A stretch of 64,000 nt of DNA, taken from Casuarina equisetifolia. Its lineage: Eukaryota; Streptophyta; Magnoliopsida; Fagales; Casuarinaceae. The stretch is from the NCBI GenBank assembly GCA_028551475.1, contig CM052359.1, positions 25,483,583 to 25,547,582 on the forward strand. The letters run 5' to 3'. Below, one piece after another: positions 38,182 through 49,686 of this stretch (position 1 is the stretch's first letter; every line of letters begins with the position of its first letter). Made by a program: the position numbers and the translations under genes. The notes below the pieces were generated by a model. That model was not told where the DNA came from, searched no databases, and worked only from the letters and a program-made list of their open reading frames with translations.

Positions 38182-40244
38182 CTATGACACGGCCCTCAGT
38201 ACAGCATGCCGGCCAAGTTCATACTTGCGATTTCCAGACTCACCCTGAGATTGCCCAGTAGCGAAATTTAAGGCCATATCAATTGAAAAATACAAGTCAT
38301 TCACAGAAATTTATGGGGAATAATCACCCAAGAAAAGTCAGATAAAGAAAGTCAAACTTCAAGCTGAAGATCTACTTCAGAAGGTATTACACATCCTAAC
38401 AGATTCTCTGCAGAAAAATCTAATAGTTATTCAGATGATTATACATTGTAGAATAAAGATGACCAATCCCAAGCTTCATAAACTAAAAAAATTCAATCAA
38501 AGCACTTAACCCAAAAAAAAAAATCTACCCGGAAAACAAGTACGGATACCACTCAACTGGTTCAACTCAACAGAGCAATAATGCAACCACCTAGTTCATC
38601 TGCAAATAAACCCTGAACATCAAAGATTATTTGAAATCCTAGAATAGATTGCAACTTAAAACAGTATCTTGGACAGAGTAAAACCATATACACATCCTAT
38701 CCATTGCAACAAGTACAATTAAACATATATTACATCAACAAATCCAAGAGTAAAATCTTAGGCCAAGATAGTCATAAAATTTCTAAATACAACTCCTCAA
38801 TAACTTTTGTCAACAGTTGAAAGTTAAATATTGATAAAAAATTTTAAAACAATCTTAAGGAAATGAAGCGCAGGCTATTAGCAGCAAAGGACGCCCTCTG
38901 TAAAGATAATCACAAGCAGCTCTGTAAACATTTGCAAATGATTAACTGCTGTTAATCAACCTCAAACACAGATCATGAAATCAGAAGCTATCCTATTTAC
39001 TGAGAATCACTGCAACCTCTGCCGGAAAAAGCATAGAAGAAACTGACAAAACATATTTACCTCGAACCATCTCATATTCCTAACCACAAAACTTTCTACA
39101 TCATGAATTTCGTGTCCCTAAATGGCATGAAAGCAACAAAGTATACAAAAATGGATTAATCTTATGTTCAACTTACAGAAGAAAGAAGGGGGGGAGAGAG
39201 AGAGAGTGAAAGAATCTAGAAGCGAAAATTTGGAAAAGTTCTTATTTGCCTTGTCCAGAAAAGATTCACAGTTCTCCAATAAATCTAGAGCTATAAAGGA
39301 GAACATAGCGTCCACACTCATATTTCAGCAACACAACCAAGCCCAGATGCTATTCATGCGATTTTTTCGCTCAAACAAAATTCCTTGTAAACCTCAATAT
39401 AGAAGATACACAGAGCCAACACCTAAAATTCACCATTTCCATTTGTAATGATCACACCCTCACAAATAGCCGTCATGGAAAGCCTGGAAAGCCTCAAAAG
39501 CGATCAAAACAACACCCCATATCATACTTGAAAATTCGAAAAGAAATCAAATCACCAAAAAATTCAAGCCAACAAATACAAAACCCCATATTCTTTAAGT
39601 CCCCACAAATTCCCACGATGAGAAACCTCAAAACAGTTATCAAAATTCACCATCCACCACAAGAAGGCGACACATCCACAAAGTAATTAATTGAGTAAAA
39701 GACAAGTGACACAGGTATTGACCTTCAGAGACAGCAAATCTGGGCGACCGTCACCGGCAAAATCACTGGGCGGCAAAGGGTCAGCGATAGTGCAATCAGG
39801 AGGGGACTCAAAAGCGGACAACGAGTACTGCTTGTCGACGACGCCGACGTCGAAGTGAATAACACCGGAGTTGGGGACATCAACGTGTATGTCTCTCACG
39901 GGGAACCAAAGAAAGAGATCCTGCGCCGACACACCGGAAAGGTTGCCTATGCGGGCGGGCGTGAGGTGGAAGGAGATATTGGGATCATAGTGAAGCTGGT
40001 TCTCGAACTTCGCGATGCAAGGGTTCGGCAGAGAAATTTGGAACAGGGACGTGGTGGGTGAGACCGTAAAGTTGGTTATCCCCTTCGGCAGGAGACCCGT
40101 CGGGAGGCCTTGGAGCTCAAGGTAGTCATAAATGGTTTTTGGGCCGGCGGTGGCGGTGGCTGCTGTGAGGAGGAGAGAGAGGAGAAGAAAGTGAAAGAGG
40201 GTGAAGGAAACCACGGGAAACCGTGGGAAAATTTGAGAATCCAT
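38182..40244 (-). CDS. Secreted DUF538 domain protein
   Basis: Member of the plant DUF538 (SVB-like) family of small secreted proteins of unclear biochemical role. Exon 1 (40244-39723) starts with a clear signal peptide (FTLFHFLLLSLLLTAATATA) and continues into the domain: TIYDYLELQGLPTGLLPKGI, FQISLPNPCIAKFENQLHYD, LSGVSAQDLFLWFPVRDI and VVDKQYSLSAFESPPDC are typical. The exon leaves the domain at LLSLK with a donor AAG/GTCAAT. A possible second exon, 38244-38182, follows an acceptor TCTCAG and adds 20 residues (GESGNRKYELGRHAVLRAVS) before TAG, giving 194 aa. Exon 1 is certain; exon 2 rests only on splice signals and phase and is about 50:50, the alternative being readthrough to a stop at 39687. 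Two CACGTG G-boxes lie upstream. Confidence 0.82.
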
Positions 40245-40499
40245 ATCGGAATTCTGGGTGCTGGAGAGGGTTTAGATCATTGATTTGCCCAGCCTAAGCT
40301 TCTGTTTAAGAGGAAGAAGTTGGTTTTGCGTTCCCTTCTTTGTGCGTTCCGTTTCTGGCACAGTGGAACTCTGTTGGGGGAAGATTTTTGTCGCCACGCG
40401 CTCTGTTCCCACGTACAAATGCACGCGCGACTAGAAAGCTTTTGTCGCGTTTGCCTTGCGAAGGCATTAAACTCGATTGCACACGACTCTTTTGACTAA

Positions 40500-40538
40500 C
40501 ACGTGTCCCTACCGGATTCCTGTTATGGACCCCACGTG
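40500..40538 (-). promoter_or_regulatory. Paired G-boxes upstream of the DUF538 gene
   Basis: Two perfect CACGTG palindromes, 40500-40505 and 40533-40538, about 260-290 bases upstream of the start codon at 40244. The first reads ACACGTGTC and the second CCACGTGA, both good ABRE-type cores bound by bZIP factors in abscisic-acid responses. Confidence 0.5.
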
Positions 40539-41223
40539 ATTCTTATGTTTTTCTACCAGGCCTTAAAGTTCTGGTACAACTTCGGTCCAACAAATTTACT
40601 TTAACCCTATATTTAGGATCACATGACAAAATCACCTAATATTTAGAGAAAATATTGATACATGATTTCACACTAATAAAACAGAATGAGTAAATTCATA
40701 TTACTCATATATCAATTTTTATTATTTTTTTAATAAATATATACTTCATCACGAATTTATAAGAACCTATAACAATAACAAGTCTGGGTTTATAAAGTTT
40801 TAAATTAATAGTGATATTCAAAAGTATTTGAAATTCGCCAAGCATAGTAGTTGGGCTCATTACATACTTGTACATATACTCGGAGTATAAATTTTTCTCT
40901 AACATTGAATCATCAAATCCTGTAATAGCATCTTCCAACTCCATGCACAACATAACTATAAAGCTTCTTGAAAGCTTCATATATAAACAACAACTGAACA
41001 AATGGTTTATTGAAACATCTTGTCTTCCAAGCCTGGACCGTAAGCAAATCCACTGCTTTAGCAATAAAGTTTCATATATAAACAACTATTCCATACAACA
41101 CATCTCATCTCAACAACAAGATATTCTACCAAAATGAAACAATGCCGCATCTCACAACGTTACCACTTCAACTCTTTCTGAACATCATTTATTCCATCTA
41201 TTTGCATACTTAAGAGCCAAGCA
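40539..41223. other. Spacer between DUF538 gene and BCCP gene
   Basis: AT-rich sequence holding the distal promoter of the DUF538 gene and, on the right, the likely 3' untranslated region of the minus-strand BCCP gene. No further gene seen. Confidence 0.4.
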
Positions 41224-44200
41224 CTAAGGTTCGATCACGAACAGAGGCTGAAACGAGACAAAAAGAAGTCAACAGAAGCTGAAACAAAAGTAAACTAACG
41301 AGTCAAGTTAGCCAAAAGTAACTTACAGTGTCAACACTGACAGGCTTGCCATCTTCTGCAACAATCTCAACTATAGTTCCCGATTGATCAGCCTGAAAAC
41401 CAAAGAGGGGGGGGGGGGGGGGGAAATGTTATGTTTTGAGCCAGGTTAGTCAATGAAAGACATCTTTGGACTCCACAAGCTGATCAAGACAGGACAATAG
41501 CCACAGATTCTAGAAGATTATATGTATAAACAATGATCATGGTTCTGAAAATGCAATGACCTGAAGTAGTTAAAGTTACTTGGGAAGAGGGGGAAGAAAA
41601 AGATAGAAAGGAGTTGATGAGAAATGAAAACTACAGAGCACGGGTCATGACCATTTTCAGATTGCTAAAATTAAGCTTGCTTATTGGGAGGGTTCAGATA
41701 GTTCCCACAGAGCCATTAGCCACCATTACACTAGTCAAATTGCTTTTTCTTCTTTGGCAAGATGCATTTAGACAAAACTTCACAGTGAGCTGTATTAACT
41801 TTCTGAATGCTATTAGGAGCGCATATGGAGTCAAGTCCTTCAAAAGCTACAAAAAGGAATTATAAGGGTTTCAAAATTTGTGATCCCTTTTGTTTATTAC
41901 AAGCAAATAAGCTGTCCCACATAACGTCAAAACTGGTCAGAACTAGTTCACTTCAAAGAAGAATTCATCTGTTAACACGTAAATCAGACTACTAAAGAAG
42001 ACACAAGATACAGATATCAAAGTCTACTAAGCTGACCAAATTGTTTAATGCTCCTCCTTAACAGCGTAAACCTCTCAAAACATGTCATTCAAGGTGTAAA
42101 AATTATTGTATATCCCAAAATGAAGCCACAGATAATCTCACATGATCAGTTAGAAAGAGCGGATTATATTACATCAAACATAAAGTGATCCCTTGTCCTG
42201 CAAGACATAATTGTTAGTTGATGAGAAAGAGTCACCACACATCAATGCCAAATGATGGGAAAAGGGTGAGTGTAGAACCATGCCCAAGGTAGAAGAGAAA
42301 ATGGCTGCACGGCACTCCCATCCGAGTGGCATCTTGGTTCACCTTCCATTACAGGTAGTTTTGTGATACTTCTAAAACTGGGGTAGTTTTTGCAAAATTT
42401 GGTCCGCTTGCACATGACTGGCACATGTGACTTTTTCCATCCAAAACTAATAACCCAATGTGATACAGGGGATAACTAAAAACATTTTCTTAATTTATTA
42501 ATCCAAATAATAGTTAAGTCATAGTCCCAAGATATAAGTACCAAATGGAGTGGCCGTTCAGGTAGGCAACATGGAATCTACTCACAGATAAAAGACGTGA
42601 GTATGAACTGTCTAAGCAAACAAATCATTGCCAAGTAATTAACAGAGGACATTGATTTAGATATCGGTGAATGACAGAAAAGGTTCATGTAAATTGCCTT
42701 GAACGGGTGGACCAATCATTTGTCCTTGTGGATATGACATTGCAAATCAATAGAGCTATGACACTTCAGAGAATCCAAAAACTATATCTTTTATCCAAAC
42801 CCAAAACTACCAAAGAGAAGAGAGAGAAAGAGAACCTAAAACCAGAAATTAATGACTATCTTTTAAGGTTCTTAAGATGCACAAAGCATGGCCTAGGAAC
42901 CAACTACAAATCATATTGGTATACACTTCTTGAACATATTATGAAATACCATCCCAAAATATGAAAAAGAAAAGAAAAGAAGGTTAAGCCAAAGTATATT
43001 CTATAGGGTACAATCATTTAACATATTAAGTTCATCGAACTAAGTTCTGTCATCAAAACTACTAAGGTATTTTAGAAGTTTAATAAGAAACAATATTATC
43101 TACCTCAAACAGTACCTCTCTCACCTAATAATAGGATGAAACGTGAGATCCTAGTTTCAACACTCACTTAATACATGTCTGATTTACTAATGAGGAAAAC
43201 TATAGTATGAAAAAATAAAAGGTTTATGTCAGAGTTCTGATATGACTTCCCACTGTTACCTTCATTTTTACGGTCGTTTAAATCAATTCACCATAACCAG
43301 TATAGCACAACCACCTTGAATTATGTTGCCTACTTCCTTATCTCCTAACCTACAAATGCCGCAATACTCATCATCTGGTCATAACTTTTCCCAAAAAGCC
43401 AGTCACCATGGCAAGTAATTACAACTTTTTGCTGTTATTTCTTTTCTTTTCTCTTTTTTTGGGGGGCCAGGGGGTGGGGGTGGTTTGGGGGAATATCTTG
43501 CTAGGTAAGATTTTTGTAACAGCAGGGTAACTTGACTGCAGAAATTTGCCATCTTAAGGACTGCCCAGCGCTATTTCTCCTCTCCACCTTGTCCAAGCAC
43601 ATCATCAATATCTTCCCGAGATATTGAGATATTGAGAACAAGGTAACCCAAAGATATTTCGCCTTGTGAAGCAATACTACCTCCTTTATAAAAACAACAA
43701 ATTGCACAACAGACCTAGAGATCATGTCCAGCACTTCCATACTCATCAATCTAGCGGCTCATTATTCTCATCCAAAATCTGTATCTGATATACCATCTAT
43801 ATTAAGTCCTCACTGAGCAACCAACCATGACCTTAATTATGGATCAGGATCACAAAGCATCAAGCTATATAGCGCAGAGTTCATTGTTTATTTAAAGGCA
43901 TAAATTGGACACCTAGTCCCATTTTGAGTAGTCAATAAGAATATCAACCAAACTTTCCCTCTGATTCTTAACCATTAAGAAGATTTTTTCAACTGAGTTT
44001 TTCTAGGATCAAAGGAGCTTCTGTGCACATCTACAACAATTCACTTTACAAAAAGCTCTATGATTTTGGCACGCACCAAGGATGTACTCACAGGGCCACC
44101 TCTACTCCCTCTATTCATTTTAATTATAACTAGTTACAAGGTAGCCAAAACAGGGACTGATGGAGATTGGTTTCATGGATGATGTTGGGAATGTTGGATT

Positions 44201-45899
44201 GTCTGAGGTCAACATTTGTAAATGGCGGATTTAATGGAAAGATGAACAACTTCAACGCAGACAAAGAAAAAAATATAAAGCCCCATGATAATTATAGTCC
44301 AAATCACAGTGTAGTTCATTCCAATATTTATCTTATCATCATACAAACTCAAGTTAGTAAACTACAAAGATAAAAGAATACATATCAAGCATTAACTGAA
44401 CAGCTAAGAAGTCATCTGATGTAGAAGAAAACTTATTTCTCATAGTGTTGGGCAGAAAACTTACTTCAATCTCATTCATCAATTTCATGGCCTCAATGAT
44501 GCATACAACCTGTCCCTTCTGTACCTTGTCTCCAACCTAAAAGAAACTCCACATTTTAGACATACAAACTACAAAGAAATTTCACAGCAAACATATTCTG
44601 CAGATCACTAAGCATCATGTACAAAGCCAGGTAAATCACTAAATAAAAACTATTCACCTTAACAAATGGTGGTTCACCAGGAGATGGAGATCGGTAAAAC
44701 GTTCCTGCCATGGGACATTTAAGAGGCGGAAGTGATGACTTCGCTGACTTGGCAGCAGAAGAAGGAGTTGATGGAGCGGTAGATAGGACAGGTGCAGGTG
44801 CTGCCGCAGGTGGGGCTGGTGGGGCTGGTGGTGCAACTGGTTGAGCATATGAATGAATTGACGTATCTGGGGCAGGAGGGAGTGGTTGAGGTAAGGCCTC
44901 CTTTTTACGGATGAGAACTTCACAGTCTTGCTGTTTCAACTGCAACTCCACAATGTCTCTCGAGTCAACAAGCCTGCAAGGAGGATAGACATGATTTCTC
45001 ATGCTTAAGAACAATTGATAAGAGTACAGAGCACCGGAAAACCAAGCTTGCTCACTTAATTAGACTTGAAACTTGAGTGATGAACTCAGACATTGATTCC
45101 TCGGTAGCCAAAGCTCCAGAAGAAGGGCGATTTGATGGCTTACCAGCCTTTGCTTCTGGTGCCATTGCCTCCGACTTGGTTGGGGGAGTAGCAGCAGCAG
45201 CATTAGAGGATCCATCAACACCAACCTTTAAGGCAAAACATGATGCCAAAAGCATGTACAGGAAGGATTGTATATTTGAAAACAGATCCTTCAGAGGAAA
45301 CCGTTGAGAGAATCTTACCTCGTTCAATTGGGTTTTTAATACAGTGGAATGATTCTGACTAGGTTGTAAATCCTAAAATGCAGACATAACTTTCAAGATT
45401 ACATCTTCAAAATTATAAAGATGTTTCAATGTGGTGATAAAATATTACAAAAATACTGCTTTCTAGCTTTCATAGGATTTCAGTGATACTTTCGTTGGAA
45501 GGACAAACGATCCTTGAGTTCTGCAAACTTTTCCACCTTTTACTAGGAATCTGGTGTTTCCTAAGAAGAACACTACATAAGTCGTAAAGAATTTCAAATT
45601 TACCAGGGCCCTAAAAGTGTTCTACAAGTTGAGCAGAAACCAAAAACCCTCCAGTTCTCCAAAAAACATACTGAATTTTCATTCATTTCCCACGCTCTCT
45701 CAGAACCCAAACAGAGCATATAACTGTGAGATAAAGAGAGAACGGTTGATACCTTGGTTAAAAGCCCGAACTTAGGCTTAGCAGAGACAGGGAAGGAAAG
45801 CTTAAAGGGCTTGTAATTGTTGTTGAAACGAGGCAACGCGTTAGAGGCCTTGCTCACAGCCGAAGCTGAGGCTGAAGTTGTAGGGAGAGACGAAGCCAT
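41224..45899 (-). CDS. Biotin carboxyl carrier protein of acetyl-CoA carboxylase, chloroplastic (BCCP)
   Basis: Carries the biotin that shuttles CO2 between the carboxylase and carboxyltransferase parts of the multi-subunit plastid acetyl-CoA carboxylase, the first step of fatty-acid synthesis. Seven exons, 45899-45753, 45372-45319, 45225-45056, 44973-44658, 44536-44465, 41392-41327 and 41247-41224, give 282 aa; all borders are GT/AG and all phases agree. The N-terminal ~65 residues are a Ser/Ala-rich transit peptide. A Pro/Ala-rich flexible linker lies around residues 150-195. The biotinyl domain begins CPMAGTFYRSPSPGEPPFVK and contains CIIEAMKLMNEIE with the biotinylated Lys247. The final seven-residue exon (PLFVIEP) closes the domain. 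Intron 5, about 3.1 kb, contains a 17-base G run. The neighbour to the right is divergent and also plastid-targeted. Confidence 0.95.
41407..41423. repeat. G17 homopolymer in a BCCP intron
   Basis: Seventeen consecutive G residues 15 bases inside the intron from the acceptor of exon 6. It would form a G-quadruplex-prone tract or may reflect an assembly error in length. Confidence 0.8.
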
Positions 45900-47332
45900 T
45901 GCTCAGAGAGAGGAAGTCAATGTTTCAGTTTGTGAAAAGACAGAAGAGATTGGTCTTATCTGAGATGGGGCAAGAGCAGAAACAACCTCACTTCCGGTCG
46001 ATGAAACCGAAGACACGGAGTGATGATGGAGAGCTTGCTGGTGGGTGTGGGTTTTTGGACTGTACTCGCTGTCCCTACTTTCCACGTTTTCGGATTAGGT
46101 TTATGGAAAGTTACAGAAGGGAATGCCTTTCTCATGGAATTTTTGCTTCTTGTCACGCATATAATAACTTCTACCCTGTGGGTTTGGCGTGAACGACCTC
46201 TTTCATGTTCTCGGAGTTATCTACCAACTGTGAATGCATTATAAATAAAATTTAGTCCAATAAAATGTGAAATAATTTTCAAAAATGAAGTATTTTTTAT
46301 GTTGAATCTGAAACAAAGAGGTCTCAAATAGTACTTGTAATGTTCCAAGATAAACTATTCTAAAAAATAGGATACATACAACATTGTTCCATATTAAAAT
46401 GGCAAGTGAGAGGTCTTAAGTTTACAAGAGACTTGGTAACTCCATTTAAGAGGCTAATTTTTTAAGTTAGAATTTCAAACCCATATCAAAGTGGTATCAT
46501 GGCTAACCACATCAAATTTAAGTAAAGAAAAATATTGCATTCCATAATAAAACACTCTAAGAAGGATGATATGAAAGACATACAGCAAATGGGAGGTTTT
46601 GAGTTCATAAAAAACTTGATAACTCTACTTAATAGGTTAGTCTTTTGAATTGAAATTTTAAGTCGTGATAATTTACTTTTAATTAAGTTAGACACTTATT
46701 CATGAAATAAAATATTTGTTTGAGTAATCAAAGTTCATTTTTAATTATGACTCGTTATGTTTGAAGTTGGTAGGTGAACTGAATCAATCCCATTTCACTT
46801 ATTTGCTTGTTTATCTCATTTTATATAACGTCAAAAATCCCTTTACTGCACAGTCCATTGAAAATAGCCTAGTTTATTTCACAATTTATTCATCGAGATA
46901 GAACTTGGTGCTCAGACTTCTAGACCGATGTTTCTATTCAATATGTATCCGGAAGTATAAAATAAGAGGGAGACGAGAGAATTCTTGTATCATCCTGAAC
47001 TCGAACAAGATTCCTATATTTCTGAAAGTGAACAAAGCTTGAGCTTGAGCTTGAGCTTCACTCGAGCTACAATCAATATATGTATTTGTGAAGCTAGATC
47101 TAGTCAATCAATGCTCACTTGGATCATGTCCTACCCATAAACATACATACGTCCAATGGTAAGTTGAAAATGGACTATTTATTAAGGTTTTTCTCTTCAC
47201 TGTCTCACGTTCCAAGGATTTTGGCATTTTCCGGAGGAATAGTGATTTTTTGAAAGAATCCTACACTATATGTTCATTGCCTCGTCCGACCATATTTATA
47301 AAACCCTCTCTCACTCTCATCTCTCTAGAAGA
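45900..47332. promoter_or_regulatory. Divergent promoter region between BCCP and TIC20-like genes
   Basis: About 1.4 kb. The left end is the BCCP leader and promoter, the right end that of the TIC20-like gene, with a TATA-like TATTTATAAA at 47293-47302. In between, 46396-46500 and 46583-46680 are two related, degenerate copies of a sequence ending near AAGTGGTATCA, which resembles the junction of an LTR with a methionine-tRNA primer-binding site. A short GAGCTT repeat occurs near 47038-47060. Confidence 0.45.
46396..46680. repeat. Two degenerate copies of an LTR-end-like sequence
   Basis: Segments 46396-46500 and 46583-46680 align by eye across most of their length (e.g. GAGACTTGGTAACTC versus AAACTTGATAACTC). 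The first ends AAGTGGTATCATGGC, close to the TGGTATCAGAGC primer-binding motif of plant LTR retrotransposons. No coding remains. Confidence 0.35.
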
Positions 47333-47935
47333 ATGGCCTCGATCCCTCTCCTCCGCCACGCGGCCCCGGCGCCCCTTACCTTCCGGTCGCCCCTCTTCCT
47401 TGACCCCAGCAAACGCATACGGGCCGCACCGCAGAAACGTAGCTCCACCATCACGCGCATGTCCTACAACCCAACGCCCGCCACAGATCGGATGATCTCA
47501 GCCGTGGCTTATACCCTGCCCTTCTTCAACTCCCTCCAGTACGGCCGCTTCCTCTTCATGCAATACCCGCGACTGGGTTACCTCTTCGACCCTCTTCTCC
47601 CTCTCCTCTCCCTCTATAGGTCCGTCCCCTACTCATCCTTCATCGCCTTCTTTGCACTCTACTTGGGGGTGGTCAGGAACCCGAGTTTCAGCCGGTACGC
47701 GAGGTTCAACTCCATGCAGGCCGTCACTCTAGACGTGCTTCTCGTGCTGCCCTTGTTACTCCAACGAGTTATCAGTCCAGGCCGTTCCGGAATCGGCTTC
47801 AAGGTCATGGCCTGGGCTCACAACGTGCTGTTTGTGTTCAGTGTTTTGTGTTTTATTTATAGCTTCGTGTGCTGTGTTCTTGGCAAGACCCCCTACTTGC
47901 CATTCGTTGCCGATGCTGCTGGTAGGCAGATCTAG
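47333..47935 (+). CDS. TIC20-II-like chloroplast inner-envelope import protein
   Basis: Intronless gene for a 200-aa TIC20 family protein, a component of the protein-import channel of the chloroplast inner envelope. The first ~45 residues are rich in Pro, Arg and Ser and lack acidic residues, as in a transit peptide. The TIC20 domain follows, with TDRMISAVAYTLPFFNSLQY, a segment around FDPLLPLLSLYRSVPYSSF, then VVRNPSFSRYARFNSMQAV and the closing LGKTPYLPFVADAAGRQI. Four hydrophobic segments are visible, matching the four-helix topology of the family. The domain wording and C-terminus are those of the chloroplast TIC20-II subgroup rather than TIC20-I. An in-frame ATG at 47270 lies upstream of a TATA-like sequence and is less likely to be used. 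Confidence 0.92.
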   Translation: MASIPLLRHAAPAPLTFRSPLFLDPSKRIRAAPQKRSSTITRMSYNPTPATDRMISAVAYTLPFFNSLQYGRFLFMQYPRLGYLFDPLLPLLSLYRSVPYSSFIAFFALYLGVVRNPSFSRYARFNSMQAVTLDVLLVLPLLLQRVISPGRSGIGFKVMAWAHNVLFVFSVLCFIYSFVCCVLGKTPYLPFVADAAGRQI

Positions 47936-49686
47936 CATTTGGAGCAAAATGTCAGGAGCTTATAGCACATTTGGAAAGAGGTTTCTCTTTGACATTTCCT
48001 CGAACAGATGGTAGATAGTGTTTCGTTTTGTTTTGTTTTGTTTTGTTTTGCTGAGTTGAGATGCAGCAGTTGTGTCGTTATTTTGGTGTTTGTTCTAGGC
48101 TGCTTAATGGAAACAACAAGAACTGAACGCTTTCTCATATCTTTACTTCTGCTGTTGGTGCATTTTATCAAACAGTTGGGTGATTTTGTGCTTGATTGGG
48201 GATATTTCTCTCTTTTTTTTTTTTTAAACTCTTCAAGAGCAATTGCAACAAGTAGACCTCTTAATAGAAAAAGTTAATGGTAATATTTAAATAAAATATG
48301 ATGAGATCGAGTTTTAGGCCCAAGAAGTCTTTTAACTTAATTGAGATAAATAAAAAATAATATCAGAATTAATCTCGGATTCAATATCTAAACCACGACA
48401 TGGACAACAATGCTATAACAGGGCAGACATCATTGTGTGGCCAGAATAGGAGCATGATGAACTGTTGGGCTTATAAGAACCCGTCATGAACTTAAACTTC
48501 CAAAAATTGAAGTTGATAAAAGTATTCAAATGGAATGTATTAAAATTTGCCTTTAAACTTAAAATTTTCAGTTCAATGATTGAGGTTGATACGGGTCTTC
48601 TTTCGAGGTTTTCATGCAAGAACTACGTGTAAACCAGCTGAAGTCACCGTTTCATATCTCTCTCAAGGCTTTTATGGTCAGCTTATCGTATTCCTACTAG
48701 AAAACCCCACTAGAAACATGGAAAGCATATTTACCATAAACCAAGACATCATTAGGAGATTGACCACAAAAAGCTGAAATTTCCCAGTACATTCACCCTA
48801 ACTCTAAGCAGCCGAACTGACTGGACAAAATGGGAGACTATCAATTATGGGGCTTGCAGCACCCAAGCATTGAAACCGCCATTGCCATTAGGACGTGGAG
48901 CAGGAGAGGAGAAACGGTAGTAAGACGTCGAGCAGAGGGCAGGCTGTTGACGACTAGAAATAATAATAAACTGAAAAGACTGACCAAAAGAACTTCGACA
49001 TTATATTCGACATTTAATGGTCATTCATAGGTGCACTAAATTCAAGTCCTCAAAATTGAAAGGACCAAGTTGGGAACGAACTCAACCTCTAGAAACCAAC
49101 ATATTCTAGCCACATATTCAACGCCGAGTGCACTGCCACTGATGTAACACCATTAAGAGACCTACCAGTCCTAAGCAACTTTACCTAGAGTCGCCCTTCA
49201 AACACCAACAATTACGTAGACTTTGGGGCCCTAAGAAGAGCATGGTGCGATGAGATATAGGAAAAGAAATAATTACAATGACGATGCCCAAAAACTCAAT
49301 CCTCACGACTCCGAAGAACTTCACCTAACATAAATATATGCTTCTCCGCACAGAATGCCGGCGGATTATTCAAGTATAATGATTTCACTCATATGCACAA
49401 CCACATCAAACCGATTTTCCGTACCGCAAGACTAAGCCCAAATTACAACAACCACAGATAAGTAGGAAGGCAAACTCCAAGACTTAATCAGTGTTGAAGC
49501 ATTCATCTCAAACATGAAGTAGAAAAATCTACGCCTAAAGTCATTGTATCCATCACAGGAGAATCACAACTCTCAACTCCGCTAAAATTTAACAAAATAT
49601 AATATTATCTTTTCCCTACATTTGCCTTACCAACAACCTTGACCATAACACGTTTTCAAATCTATATTCTCCACGGCAAGGATCAC
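47936..49686. other. Spacer between the TIC20-like and LUC7 genes
   Basis: The left end is the TIC20-like 3' untranslated region, with a TTTTG pentanucleotide repeat at 48026-48050. The right end is the 3' untranslated region of the minus-strand LUC7 gene. The middle is AT-rich with no recognisable gene. Confidence 0.4.
48026..48050. repeat. (TTTTG)n microsatellite
   Basis: Five consecutive pentanucleotide units just downstream of the TIC20-like stop codon. Confidence 0.85.

Noticed and set aside
45077..45307. Plus-strand frame across BCCP exon 3
   Set aside because: Antisense shadow of the Ala/Ser-rich linker region; no start context or homology.
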